In this document: piece by piece, positions 45,550 to 53,421 of the stretch
Position numbering within the stretch: the stretch's first letter is position 1
Layout of the letters: the number at the start of each line of letters is the position of its first letter
Origin: Streptomyces mangrovi
GTDB taxonomy: Bacteria; Actinomycetota; Actinomycetes; Streptomycetales; Streptomycetaceae
Assembly: GCF_900114215.1 (NCBI RefSeq)
Contig: NZ_FOSG01000001.1
Span: forward strand, 496,001 to 560,000
Direction of reading: 5' to 3'
DNA length: 64,000 bases
Notes under the pieces: model-generated
What the model saw: only the letters and a program-made list of their open reading frames with translations
The model's database searches: none
What the model was told of the DNA's origin: nothing
Position numbers and translations under genes: made by a program

Positions 45550-46236
45550 ATGCGCGCACTCAAAGCCCTGCTGGGACTTCTCGTCCTCTTCGGCGGCCTG
45601 TTCGTCGGCGCCGACCGGCTGGCGGTGAACTTCGCCGAGGACGAGGTCGCCGAGAAGGTCCAAAGTTCCAGGGGGCTGGACGAGCGGCCCGCCGTGGAGA
45701 TCAACGGCTTCCCCTTCCTGACCCAGGTCGTGGGCAAGGAACTGGAGTCGGTGGACGCCACGATGAACGGGCTGACGGTCCAGGTCGGCGGGCGCGACGT
45801 GGACGTGACCGAGGTGGAGGTGCACCTCAGTGACGTGCGGCTGGAGAACAACTTCTCCTCCGCCGTCGCCGACCGGGCCACCGGCAGTGCGCGGATCAGC
45901 TACCGGGATCTGACCGAGGCGGGCGCGAAGGGCGCCTCCCTCGCCTACGCCGGTGCGGAGCGGGCCGCGAAGAACCAGGTGAGGCTGGACGTGAACCTCA
46001 CCCTCGTGGAGCTCACCCTGCACAGCTCGCTGAAGGTGGAGAACGGCGACACCGTCGCGCTGCACGCCGAGGACCTCCCCGACCTGCCCGTGGCCGAGGA
46101 CATGGTGCGGGCGCAGATAGACCGCAAGCTGGAGATCACCGGCCTCCCCAGGGGGCTGAAGCTGGAGAGGGCGGAGGTGGACGAGAAGGGCGTCGTGCTG
46201 CACCTGAGCGGCTCGAACGTGGACCTGGCCGGCTGA
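45550..46236 (+). CDS. DUF2993 (LmeA-family) protein
   Basis: 228 residues. An N-terminal hydrophobic signal or anchor (ALLGLLVLFGGLFVGADRL) precedes the DUF2993 domain, with EINGFPFLTQVVGKELESVD and VHLSDVRLENN. Mycobacterial LmeA is a periplasmic phosphoinositide phosphatase needed for lipomannan elongation; whether this one is enzymatic is unknown. GGGGGGA precedes ATG 45550. Confidence 0.85.
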   Translation: MRALKALLGLLVLFGGLFVGADRLAVNFAEDEVAEKVQSSRGLDERPAVEINGFPFLTQVVGKELESVDATMNGLTVQVGGRDVDVTEVEVHLSDVRLENNFSSAVADRATGSARISYRDLTEAGAKGASLAYAGAERAAKNQVRLDVNLTLVELTLHSSLKVENGDTVALHAEDLPDLPVAEDMVRAQIDRKLEITGLPRGLKLERAEVDEKGVVLHLSGSNVDLAG

Positions 46237-46469
46237 CGCCGGGTCCGTCGACATCCGCCCGTCCCGCTCGGCGCACCGCTCGCACACCACCCGGCCCGTC
46301 CACTCTCCGAGACGCCCGCGTCCGCTTCCCAGAAACCGCCTCCCGAAGATCCGCGCATCCGTTCGGTGGGGCGCTTCCCCCCTCCCGTCGTCTCGCATCG
46401 CGGGCATTCGCTTCTCACCATCTGGAACTACGGTGACACGCCCGCCCCTCCGTCCCTACGATCGCCCTC

Positions 46470-46553
46470 ATGAAGCGACAGGCGGATCTCACGAAGCGAC
46501 GGGCAGTCGATCTTTGCCGTGTCGCCGCCATGCTCTGTCGCGCCGTCGTCTGA
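46470..46553 (+). CDS. Cys-rich leader peptide, Ms5788A family
   Basis: 27 residues, M-K-R-Q-A-D-L-T-K-R then R-A-V-D-L-C-R-V-A-A-M-L-C and RAVV. The two late cysteines are the family mark. In mycobacteria such peptides sit before sulfur-assimilation genes and regulate them by Cys-dependent attenuation. Here it is leaderless (TACGAT at 46457-46462, ATG 46470) and 167 nt before the sulfurtransferase gene, exactly the expected arrangement. Too short for most ORF predictors. Confidence 0.85.
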   Translation: MKRQADLTKRRAVDLCRVAAMLCRAVV

Positions 46554-46720
46554 CGGCCGGCTCTCGGCGCCCTTCGCAGCCCGGACCGCAGCCGCACACC
46601 ACCCCGCTGTCCCCGCCACCGCGGCGTACAGCCCCGTGCGCGCCCGCCGGCGCCCCGCGCCGCCGCACGCACGTCCACCGCACCGCACACCCCGCAGTAC
46701 CTGCCCTCCGGAGGAGAGAC

Positions 46721-47566
46721 ATGAGCCGCAGTGACGTCCTGGTCGACGCCGACTGGGTCGAGGCCCACATCGACGACCCCAAGGTGGTCATCGTCGAGGT
46801 GGACGAGGACACCTCGGCCTACGACAAGAACCACATCAGGAACGCCGTCCGGATCGACTGGAGGACCGACCTCCAGGACCCGGTCCGCCGCGACTTCGTC
46901 GACCAGGCCGGCTTCGAGAAGCTGCTGTCCGAGAAGGGCATCGCGAACGACGACACCGTCGTCCTCTACGGAGGCAACAACAACTGGTTCGCCTCCTACG
47001 CCTACTGGTACTTCAAGCTCTACGGCCACCAGGACGTCAAGCTCCTCGACGGCGGCCGCAAGAAGTGGGAGCTGGACGCCCGCGAGCTGGTCTCCGAGGT
47101 GCCCACCCGCGCGAAGACCGAGTACAGGGCCAAGGAGCAGGACGAGTCGATCCGCGCCTTCCGCGACGACGTCGTCGAGGCCATCGGCAAGCTGAACCTG
47201 GTGGACGTCCGCTCCCCCGACGAGTTCAGCGGCAAGCTGCTCGCCCCGGCCCACCTGCCGCAGGAGCAGTCGCAGCGCCCGGGCCACGTCCCGACCGCCA
47301 GCAACATCCCGTGGTCGAAGTCGGCCAACGACGACGGCACCTTCAAGTCCGACGAGGAGCTGAAGGAGCTGTACCAGGAGGCGGGTGTGGACCTGTCCAA
47401 GGACACCATCGCCTACTGCCGCATCGGCGAGCGCTCCGCCCACACCTGGTTCGTCCTGCACGAGCTGCTGGGCCAGGAGAACGTCAAGAACTACGACGGC
47501 TCGTGGACCGAGTACGGCTCGCTGGTCGGCGTGCCGATCGAGCTCGGCGACGGCAAGAGCGCCTGA
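46721..47566 (+). CDS. Thiosulfate sulfurtransferase (rhodanese, SseA/CysA2 type)
   Basis: 281 residues, two rhodanese domains. The catalytic loop C233-R-I-G-E-R-S is in the second domain; the first is inactive. Transfers sulfane sulfur from thiosulfate to acceptors and links to thiol metabolism. Strong GGAGGAGAG precedes ATG 46721. Downstream DUF1416 gene is its usual partner; upstream is the Cys-rich leader peptide. Confidence 0.93.
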   Translation: MSRSDVLVDADWVEAHIDDPKVVIVEVDEDTSAYDKNHIRNAVRIDWRTDLQDPVRRDFVDQAGFEKLLSEKGIANDDTVVLYGGNNNWFASYAYWYFKLYGHQDVKLLDGGRKKWELDARELVSEVPTRAKTEYRAKEQDESIRAFRDDVVEAIGKLNLVDVRSPDEFSGKLLAPAHLPQEQSQRPGHVPTASNIPWSKSANDDGTFKSDEELKELYQEAGVDLSKDTIAYCRIGERSAHTWFVLHELLGQENVKNYDGSWTEYGSLVGVPIELGDGKSA

Positions 47567-47620
47567 GCCACCTCCCCCCTCCACACTCAACTCCTCGTTC
47601 CGGAAGGAAGAGCACCCGAC

Positions 47621-47908
47621 ATGTGCGGAGCACAGGCAGGCGGCCCCGACGCCTCCTCCATCAAGCCCGGTGAGACGACGATCCAGGGCCAGGTGACCCG
47701 CGACGGCGAGCCCGTCACCGGGTACGTCCGGCTGCTGGACGGCACCGGCGAGTTCACGGCCGAGGTCCCCACCTCCGCCACCGGCCAGTTCCGCTTCTAC
47801 GCCGCCGAGGGCACCTGGACCGTGCGCGCCCTGGTGCCGGGCGGCACCGCGGACCGCACCGTCGTCGCCCAGCAGGGCGGCCTGGTGGAGGTTCCCATCG
47901 CGGTGTGA
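47621..47908 (+). CDS. sseC: DUF1416 protein (SseC)
   Basis: 95 residues. MCGAQAGG at the start and TIQGQVTRDGEPVTGYVRLL then GQFRFYAAEGTWTVRALV match the family, a small beta-sandwich partner of the sulfurtransferase (mycobacterial SseC). Lies 54 nt downstream of it with GGAAGGA, so it is likely co-transcribed. Ends before a terminator shared with dsrE. Confidence 0.92.
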   Translation: MCGAQAGGPDASSIKPGETTIQGQVTRDGEPVTGYVRLLDGTGEFTAEVPTSATGQFRFYAAEGTWTVRALVPGGTADRTVVAQQGGLVEVPIAV

Positions 47909-47952
47909 CCGTGACCGCGTGACGGCCGCGTGACGGGCCGTATGACGCACTC

Positions 47953-47996
47953 AGGCCGTGCCCCGGGGGTTGGACACCTTGTGCGGGGCACGGCCT
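47953..47996. terminator. Terminator between convergent sseC and DsrE genes
   Basis: AGGCCGTGCCCCG (47953-47965) pairs with CGGGGCACGGCCT (47984-47996) around an 18-nt loop. Confidence 0.8.
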
Positions 47997-48039
47997 TCGT
48001 CCTGCCCGGACGGGCGCCGGACGCACGCCGGACGGGCGC

Positions 48040-48411
48040 TCAGTAGACGAGGGCCTGCACGCCCTCACCCGTGATCTCGCTGACGAACACCTGGGCCCCG
48101 GCGATGCGGACGCCCTCGATCACGTCCTTCTCCTCGATCCCGCGCCGCGCCGCGCACTGGGTGCACAGGGTGATCCGCCCGCCCGCCAGGACGCCGTCGA
48201 GCAGATCGGGCAGCGGCGCGGAGTGCGGCAGCTCGAACTCCGCCGCCCGGCCCGGCAGCGCGAACCACGCCGACTCCCCGGTCAGCCAGAGCGACACCTC
48301 CACCCCGCTGGCCACGGCCACCGCCGCCACCGTGAAGGCCTGCGAGCACCGCTCGGGCGCGTCCGCCCCGGCCGTCACCTTGATCACGAGCTTCTTCGAC
48401 ACAGCTGCCAT
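48040..48411 (-). CDS. DsrE/DsrF-like protein
   Basis: 123 residues. The fold landmarks are KKLVIKVTAGADAPERC and GRITLCTQCAARRGI, whose CTQC holds the family Cys pair, and a C-terminal [14 protein letters not shown]. DsrE-like proteins relay sulfur; this location beside a sulfurtransferase is consistent. ATG 48411; the longer frame upstream is not coding. Confidence 0.85.
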   Translation of the reverse strand: MAAVSKKLVIKVTAGADAPERCSQAFTVAAVAVASGVEVSLWLTGESAWFALPGRAAEFELPHSAPLPDLLDGVLAGGRITLCTQCAARRGIEEKDVIEGVRIAGAQVFVSEITGEGVQALVY

Positions 48412-48522
48412 GCGGATCACGGTAACCCGTGGTGCGTACCGCAATCCGATCGTGACCGGCACGGGCACAACCTTCTCCCCCGCGATCTTGTCAGCGAACC
48501 GACAAACGTGTGAGGAGATTTC

Positions 48523-49437
48523 ATGTCCACGCCCCCGCCGACACCGGCGGAACCTCCCGAGCCCGCAGCCGGGCCCGACCCGGCACCCGAGCCCGCGCAG
48601 GCCCTCCCGGCCGGCCCCCCGCCCCCGCTTCCGCCGGAGGCACCCCTCGCGGCACAGACCGTGGCACAGACCGTGGCACAGACCGCGCCACCGGCCCGGG
48701 AGCGGCCGCGCCGCCGCCGCGGCCGTACGGCCCTGCTGCTGGCCTGCGCCGCCCTGCTCGGCGCCGTCGGCGGCCTCGCGGGCGGCTACACCGTCCAGGC
48801 CGACCGCGCGCCCACCCCGCTGCCCCCGCTGTCCCAGGCGAAGCTGTCGTACCCGCAGAAGCCGCTGCCCGAGGACGAGGCGCCCGAGCCGCTGACCGCC
48901 GAGGAGGACCGGCGGGTGCGCACGGACGGCGATCTGCGCAAGCTGCTCCTGGACCGGCCCAAGGGCACCCGCGAGCTCGAGCTGAGTCCGGACATCGACG
49001 GCTGGCTCTCGCCGTCCGCCTACGCCCGGGAGTTCGAGAACCCCGGGTACATGTTCACCTACCTGACCGGCGGAGACCTGCGCCGCGTCGCGAGCACCGG
49101 CTGGGAGCAGGGCAGGTACCGGACGGTGAGCGTCAGCCTCGTGCAGTTCCGCGAGGAGAAGAACCGGTTCGCCCTCGAGTACGCCCAGGGCCAGCAGGAC
49201 TACATGTCCTACGAAGACCACGCGGGCAACGACGGCACCGCGCTGGAGGGGTCGGGCAACGGCCGCTACTACGTCTTCGACGAACCCCACCGCGAGTCCG
49301 GCTACCTCCCGATGTACCGGGCCCGGGCCATCGCCCAGCGCGGCGACATCATGATGGACATCTGGATCTACGACACCAAGCCGATCGCCAAGCGCGACAT
49401 CAGGTCCCTGGCCGAGCGGCAGCTGGAGCGGCTGTGA
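48523..49437 (+). CDS. Membrane-anchored protein, paralog 1 of 3
   Basis: 304 residues. A 65-residue Pro/Ala tail with VAQT repeats and a basic patch ARERPRRRRGR, one membrane helix (about 68-90), then an extracytoplasmic domain with ELSPDIDGWLSPSAYAREF, and a late DIWIYDTK. No family recognised. Start ATG 48523 follows GAGGAGA. Overlaps paralog 2 by 4 nt (GTGA). Confidence 0.78.
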   Translation: MSTPPPTPAEPPEPAAGPDPAPEPAQALPAGPPPPLPPEAPLAAQTVAQTVAQTAPPARERPRRRRGRTALLLACAALLGAVGGLAGGYTVQADRAPTPLPPLSQAKLSYPQKPLPEDEAPEPLTAEEDRRVRTDGDLRKLLLDRPKGTRELELSPDIDGWLSPSAYAREFENPGYMFTYLTGGDLRRVASTGWEQGRYRTVSVSLVQFREEKNRFALEYAQGQQDYMSYEDHAGNDGTALEGSGNGRYYVFDEPHRESGYLPMYRARAIAQRGDIMMDIWIYDTKPIAKRDIRSLAERQLERL

Positions 49438-50336
49438 GCGACCAGGAGAACCGGAACGGCACCGACGGCGCCCCTGACCGGCCCCCGGCCGGGCCGCCGG
49501 CCGCACCCACCCCCGTCCCGGCCCCGGAGGCCGCCCCGGAGGCGCCCCCCGTCCCGGCCCCGGACGGGCCACCGACCACCGGAACGGGCGGGACGGGCCG
49601 GCTCCGCCGCGTCCTCGTCCCCCTGCTGTCCGCCGCCCTGGTGCTCGGCGCGGCCGGCGGCGGGCTGGCCTACACCAAGGCCACCGTGGACGCCGCCGAC
49701 GTCTCGGCCCCCACGAAGATCTGGGAGAAGCCCGCGAAGGCCCCCTCCGAGGACGATCCGGCACCGGACCCCAGGGAGGGCCGCACCGACGGCGAGCTGC
49801 GCAGGAAGCTGCTGCCGGTCCCCGAGGACTTCCGGCTCGGCCCGGACATCTCCGAGTTCGGCAACGACACCGAACTCAGCGGCAGGCAGGCCCAGGCCCT
49901 GCTGCGCCAGAGCGGCAAGGACCTGCCGAGCAGGGAGCGCCGCAGGCACCGCGAGTTCGTGGAGAAGCTGCGCGTCCAGGGCATCGTGATGCGTACGTAC
50001 GCCTCGTACGACGACGAGTTCACGGCCGAGATCCAGATCTCGCGCATGAAGAACGAGAAGGGCGTCAAGGACCTGAGCGGCTTCCAGTCCGGGCTGGTCG
50101 ACGCCCTGTCGGTCTTCCGTGACGGCCCGAGGATCAAGGGCCACAAGAACGCGCGGTGCTTCCTGCCGCCCAAGGACGGCGACTCCGAACTGGAGACGAT
50201 GTTCTGCACCGCCTACCAGGACGAGTACCTGATCTCGTTCCAGGCCGACGGCGTCAAGCCCTTCCGCGGGAAGGACGCCGCCGAACTGCTGAAGGACCAG
50301 CTCGACCACCTGGTGTCCCCCGGGGAGTACGTATGA
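49434..50336 (+). CDS. Membrane-anchored protein, paralog 2 of 3
   Basis: 300 residues with the same architecture as the gene before it: Pro/Ala-rich cytoplasmic tail, one membrane helix (about 60-82), GELRRKLLPVPEDFRLGPDI in place of the earlier GDLRKLLLDRPKG...SPDI, and the C-terminal domain with EIQISRM and CTAYQDEYLISF. Start GTG 49434 overlaps the preceding stop. Two cysteines, in NARCFLPP and MFCTAYQ, may pair. Confidence 0.76.
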   Translation: MSDQENRNGTDGAPDRPPAGPPAAPTPVPAPEAAPEAPPVPAPDGPPTTGTGGTGRLRRVLVPLLSAALVLGAAGGGLAYTKATVDAADVSAPTKIWEKPAKAPSEDDPAPDPREGRTDGELRRKLLPVPEDFRLGPDISEFGNDTELSGRQAQALLRQSGKDLPSRERRRHREFVEKLRVQGIVMRTYASYDDEFTAEIQISRMKNEKGVKDLSGFQSGLVDALSVFRDGPRIKGHKNARCFLPPKDGDSELETMFCTAYQDEYLISFQADGVKPFRGKDAAELLKDQLDHLVSPGEYV

Positions 50337-51307
50337 CCGAGCCCACCACAGACCGGCCGGAGCCGGCCGCGCCCGCCGTCCCGCCGCAGACGGAGCAGAG
50401 CACCGGGGCGGCGGAGACTTCGGCGCAGGCCGCGCGGGCGGCCGCCGTGCCTCCCCAGCCGTCCGCTCCCCCCGCCCCCGTCCCGGCCGTGCCCTTTTCC
50501 CCCGTGCCGCCGAAGCGCCGCCGCCCGTCGGCCCGCGTCCTGCGGGCCGTCGGCCGCTGGACGGCCGCCGTGACGGTCTTCGGCGTGTTCTGCGCGGGCA
50601 CCGCCTACGGCATCACGCGGCTGGAACGCCACGAGGTGCCGGGCCTGGCCACCGAGAGCGACGGGCGCTGGGAGTACCCGCGGCTCACCCTGCCCGCCCT
50701 CCCCGCCGGCTCCCCGCGCCCCTTCGCGCAGGGCAACGAGGGGGAGATCCACCACGCCGACCTGCGCGAACTGCTGATCCCCCTGCCCGAGGGGGCCGAG
50801 GAGGACGAGAAGGCCGGGGAGGCCGGCGGGCTCCCCCCGTCGAAGGGCGACTGGGTCACGGTCGAGGAGTACACCGGCCTCTACGCGAAGGGCGAGCACG
50901 AGGAGCTGCGGCAGCGGCTGGCGGACGACGCCGTACGGCACATCGCCGCCCGCGGCTGGGTCATGCCGGACGGCACCCGCACCAGCGTCCATCTGCTGCG
51001 GTTCAACAGCGGAGCCGTCGCGGACGACTTCCACACCGATGCGGTGTACGGGGGCCTGGCCCCGGGACTGACGCTGGACCGGGCGCCGGGTTCGGAGCTG
51101 GACGAGAGCCGGCCGTCGAAGGCCGCCCCGGAGAACGTCGAGATCGAGGTGTACGACGAGCCCAGGCCCCGCGGCGGGACCCACACCCGCCACGCGTACC
51201 TGCTCGCCGGCGACACCGTGGCGCTGGTCGTCCAGACCCGTAAGGGGACGGCTCCCGCGGTGCCGTTCCGGCAGACGGTGATCCTCCAGGCCCAGCTCCT
51301 GGGCTGA
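50333..51307 (+). CDS. Membrane-anchored protein, paralog 3 of 3
   Basis: 324 residues. Same plan: Pro/Ala-rich tail, basic patch PPKRRRPSARVLRA, one membrane helix (about 77-100), ADLRELLIPLPEGAEED at the position of the other two, and a beta-rich C-terminal domain with RTSVHLLRFNSGAVADDF. Start overlaps the preceding stop by 4 nt (ATGA). The three genes appear to be one translationally coupled unit, ended by a terminator. Confidence 0.76.
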   Translation: MTEPTTDRPEPAAPAVPPQTEQSTGAAETSAQAARAAAVPPQPSAPPAPVPAVPFSPVPPKRRRPSARVLRAVGRWTAAVTVFGVFCAGTAYGITRLERHEVPGLATESDGRWEYPRLTLPALPAGSPRPFAQGNEGEIHHADLRELLIPLPEGAEEDEKAGEAGGLPPSKGDWVTVEEYTGLYAKGEHEELRQRLADDAVRHIAARGWVMPDGTRTSVHLLRFNSGAVADDFHTDAVYGGLAPGLTLDRAPGSELDESRPSKAAPENVEIEVYDEPRPRGGTHTRHAYLLAGDTVALVVQTRKGTAPAVPFRQTVILQAQLLG

Positions 51308-51332
51308 GCCCCCGGAGCCCGCCGCGAACGGC

Positions 51333-51376
51333 CCCGTGGCGGGGCGGCGCACCTCACAGCAACGCCCCGCCACGGG
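51333..51376. terminator. Terminator after the three paralogs
   Basis: CCCGTGGCGGGGC (51333-51345) pairs with GCCCCGCCACGGG (51364-51376) around an 18-nt loop. Confidence 0.75.
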
Positions 51377-51445
51377 CCGACTAGACTCGTCGGCGGGCCG
51401 CCCACCGGCCCGTACGTCCGTGCCGAGCCCCCGAGGAGCGCTCCC

Positions 51446-51547
51446 GTGCTTGAGGCATTCTTCACCGCCCTGCTGGTCCTGGTCTGTGTCGGCGTCCTGG
51501 CGTTCATGGGCCTGACCGTGAAGAAGCTCTACCAGGGCCAGCGCTGA
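51446..51547 (+). CDS. 33-residue single-helix membrane peptide
   Basis: GTG 51446 after GAGGAG starts MLEAFFTALLVLVCVGVLAF, a complete membrane helix, followed by a short basic tail (VKKLYQGQR). Its own ribosome site, a charged end and a clean stop support it as a real small protein. No family recognised. Confidence 0.65.
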   Translation: MLEAFFTALLVLVCVGVLAFMGLTVKKLYQGQR

Positions 51548-51637
51548 CCCGTTCCGTCCCATAACCTGGGCCACGCGTGCGGCCCGGGCCCGGGCCGCAC
51601 CCGACCACACGCCCTCGACAGATCGTCTGAGCACCCC

Positions 51638-52207
51638 ATGATCGAGATTCCGTCCGACCTGCACCCGGACCTCGTCCCCCTCGCGTTCCTCCTGGGCGAC
51701 TGGGCGGGCGCGGGTGTCGCGGACTTCCCGGACCGCGAGCAGTGCAACTTCGGCCAGGAGGTCACCTTCTCCCACGACGGCCGGGACTTCCTGGAGTACG
51801 TCTCGCGGACCTGGGAGCTGGACGACAAGGGCGAGAAGGTCCGCCCGCTGGAGAGCGAGAGCGGCTACTGGAAGATCGACGCGGAGCGCCGGGTCGAGGC
51901 CGTCATGGCCCGCGACCGGGGCATCGTCGAGGTCTGGCACGGCGAGATGGCCGAGCAGAAGCCGCAGATCGACCTGGTCACGGACGCCTTCGCCCGCCTG
52001 TCCTCGGCCGGCGAGTACTCCGGCGGCAAGCGGCTGTACGGCTACGTCAAGGGCGACCTGATGTGGGTCGGCGAGCTGGCCACCCCCGACCCGGAGCGCC
52101 CGCTGCGCCCGTACATGTCGGCGCACCTGAAGAAGGTCGTCGACCCCAGCGAGTGGGCCAAGGACCTCAAGGACCTCCCGGACGACGGGATCGCCTTCTT
52201 CAAGTAG
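51638..52207 (+). CDS. Nitrobindin-like heme protein (FABP-like barrel)
   Basis: 189 residues. The barrel signature GDWAGAG is at 20-26, followed by FGQEVTFSHDGRDFLEY and RPLESESGYWKID. The C-terminal part contains a His in SAHLKKV that may be the heme ligand. Such proteins isomerise peroxynitrite and bind NO. ATG 51638. In Streptomyces the gene normally lies next to fur, from memory; here a methylase cassette intervenes. Confidence 0.85.
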   Translation: MIEIPSDLHPDLVPLAFLLGDWAGAGVADFPDREQCNFGQEVTFSHDGRDFLEYVSRTWELDDKGEKVRPLESESGYWKIDAERRVEAVMARDRGIVEVWHGEMAEQKPQIDLVTDAFARLSSAGEYSGGKRLYGYVKGDLMWVGELATPDPERPLRPYMSAHLKKVVDPSEWAKDLKDLPDDGIAFFK

Positions 52208-52323
52208 GCCGCTTCCCCACTCACAGGCAGGCCGCTTCTCCGGGCAGGCCCGGACGACGCCGGAACCGCCGCCCAGTCGCGCGAGCGCGCTCGCACAGGG
52301 TTAACAGTTTCCATGACTTCATA

Positions 52324-52359
52324 CCCTCGTGGTGGTCACTTCACCGACCACCACGAGGG
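52324..52359 (+). terminator. Intrinsic terminator with U-rich tail
   Basis: CCCTCGTGGTGGTC (52324-52337) pairs with GACCACCACGAGGG (52346-52359), followed by TTTCTTCTTCC. This is the most classical terminator in the window, ending the nitrobindin gene. Confidence 0.88.
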
Positions 52360-52600
52360 TTTCTTCTTCCCAGGAGCGACACTTTCACCCTTTTCATCCC
52401 GCAGCATTGGGCCCACTGGGCTGCGGAACGAGCAGAGAGTCGCGCCTCCCGTCAATCCGCAGAGGGTTAACAAAACAAAGAGCATGGAAGTGCTCTTTGA
52501 CATCCCTCTGCCCTGTCACTAGCTTCTCCTCCAACGCCTCGGCTCGCCGTCCCGCGGCGGAGCGGCTCCGCGTACATGTCCGGGGAAACCCGGAAAACGG

Positions 52601-52637
52601 CGGAACCCCCGGTCATCAGCAGTGACCGGGGGTTCCG
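52601..52637. terminator. Hairpin upstream of the HEPN gene
   Basis: Perfect 15-bp stem (52601-52615 with 52623-52637) with a 7-nt loop. It could insulate the cassette from upstream transcription. Confidence 0.65.
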
Positions 52638-52760
52638 AAAGCCGTGCCCCTGGCGGCTTGCTTGCAGAGGCGGACCAGGGGCTTTCACCACCACGCTACC
52701 ACGACCATCCGATAACGCACCGGGCTGCGGGAAGCAGCCCTCACCTCCGGGGGGAGCACC

Positions 52761-53405
52761 ATGGCCGAGGAACTGCCCGACTGGATGCTGCACGCCTTCT
52801 CCGAGCCCCGTCTGAACCGCTACCTGCGGGCAACTGGGGGAGACGCCGCCGCGGCAACACGGCTCTACTGGTGGAACGTGGAGGCATCCGCCGCCCTCTA
52901 CGGCCCTCTGCACTGCCTTGAGGTGACCCTGCGCAACGCTCTGCACGACCGGATCGGGCAGCGGTACGGGGCGGACTGGTGGGACGCCTTCCCCCTCAAC
53001 GGAAACGGCCGGCGTCTGGTCGCCAGAGCACGGCGCAAGTGCGAGGAGCGCGGTATGCGGTCCGTGCCCGCGGACAGCGTGGTCGCCGAACTGTCCTTCG
53101 GCTTCTGGGCCTCGCTTCTCAGCCGTGGCTACGACCGCCGCCTGTGGGTGCCCATCCTGCACCGTGCCTTCCCGCACTACTCCGGCAGGCGTGGAGTCCT
53201 CTACGACAGTCTCTGGTCGCTGGTGCTGCTCCGGAACCGGGTCATGCACCACGAGCCCGTCCACCACCGTGACCTGGCCGCCGATCACGCCAAGATCTAC
53301 CGTCTGCTGGGCTACATGAGTCCCGAACTCGTGAAGGAGATCCAGGCACTCGACCGCTTTCCCTCCGTGCTCGCCCGCCGCAACGGGCCGGATTCACGCT
53401 TCTGA
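52761..53405 (+). CDS. Abi-type HEPN protein
   Basis: 214 residues of the Abi-like family of phage-exclusion proteins. The HEPN RNase motif R-x4-H is R158-N-R-V-M-H163 followed by HEPVHH, in a LVLLRNRVMHHEP context typical of Abi_2. An N-terminal ATRLYWWNVEASAALY and LHCLEVTLRNALHDR (31-64) match the family's other conserved helices. Predicted RNase whose target is likely tRNA or mRNA, toxic on activation. GGGGGGAG precedes the ATG. It is 16 nt before the methylase gene, so is almost certainly co-transcribed with it. Confidence 0.8.
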   Translation: MAEELPDWMLHAFSEPRLNRYLRATGGDAAAATRLYWWNVEASAALYGPLHCLEVTLRNALHDRIGQRYGADWWDAFPLNGNGRRLVARARRKCEERGMRSVPADSVVAELSFGFWASLLSRGYDRRLWVPILHRAFPHYSGRRGVLYDSLWSLVLLRNRVMHHEPVHHRDLAADHAKIYRLLGYMSPELVKEIQALDRFPSVLARRNGPDSRF

Positions 53406-53421
53406 CCAGAGGGAGTCGTCC

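Larger units (their letters stand above)
52208..52760. other. Gene-poor stretch before the HEPN-methylase cassette
   Basis: No gene. It contains a U-tailed terminator (52324-52359), a hairpin AAAGAGCA/TGCTCTTT (about 52478-52499), another strong hairpin (52601-52637), and a repeated AGGGTTAACA (52297-52306 and 52463-52472). It is AT-richer than its surroundings and looks like a junction. Confidence 0.6.

Noticed and set aside
48500..48523. Second RecA-NDp promoter (TTGTCAGCG at 48488) before paralog 1
   Set aside because: The -10 at the required spacing is AACGTG, not TANNNT.
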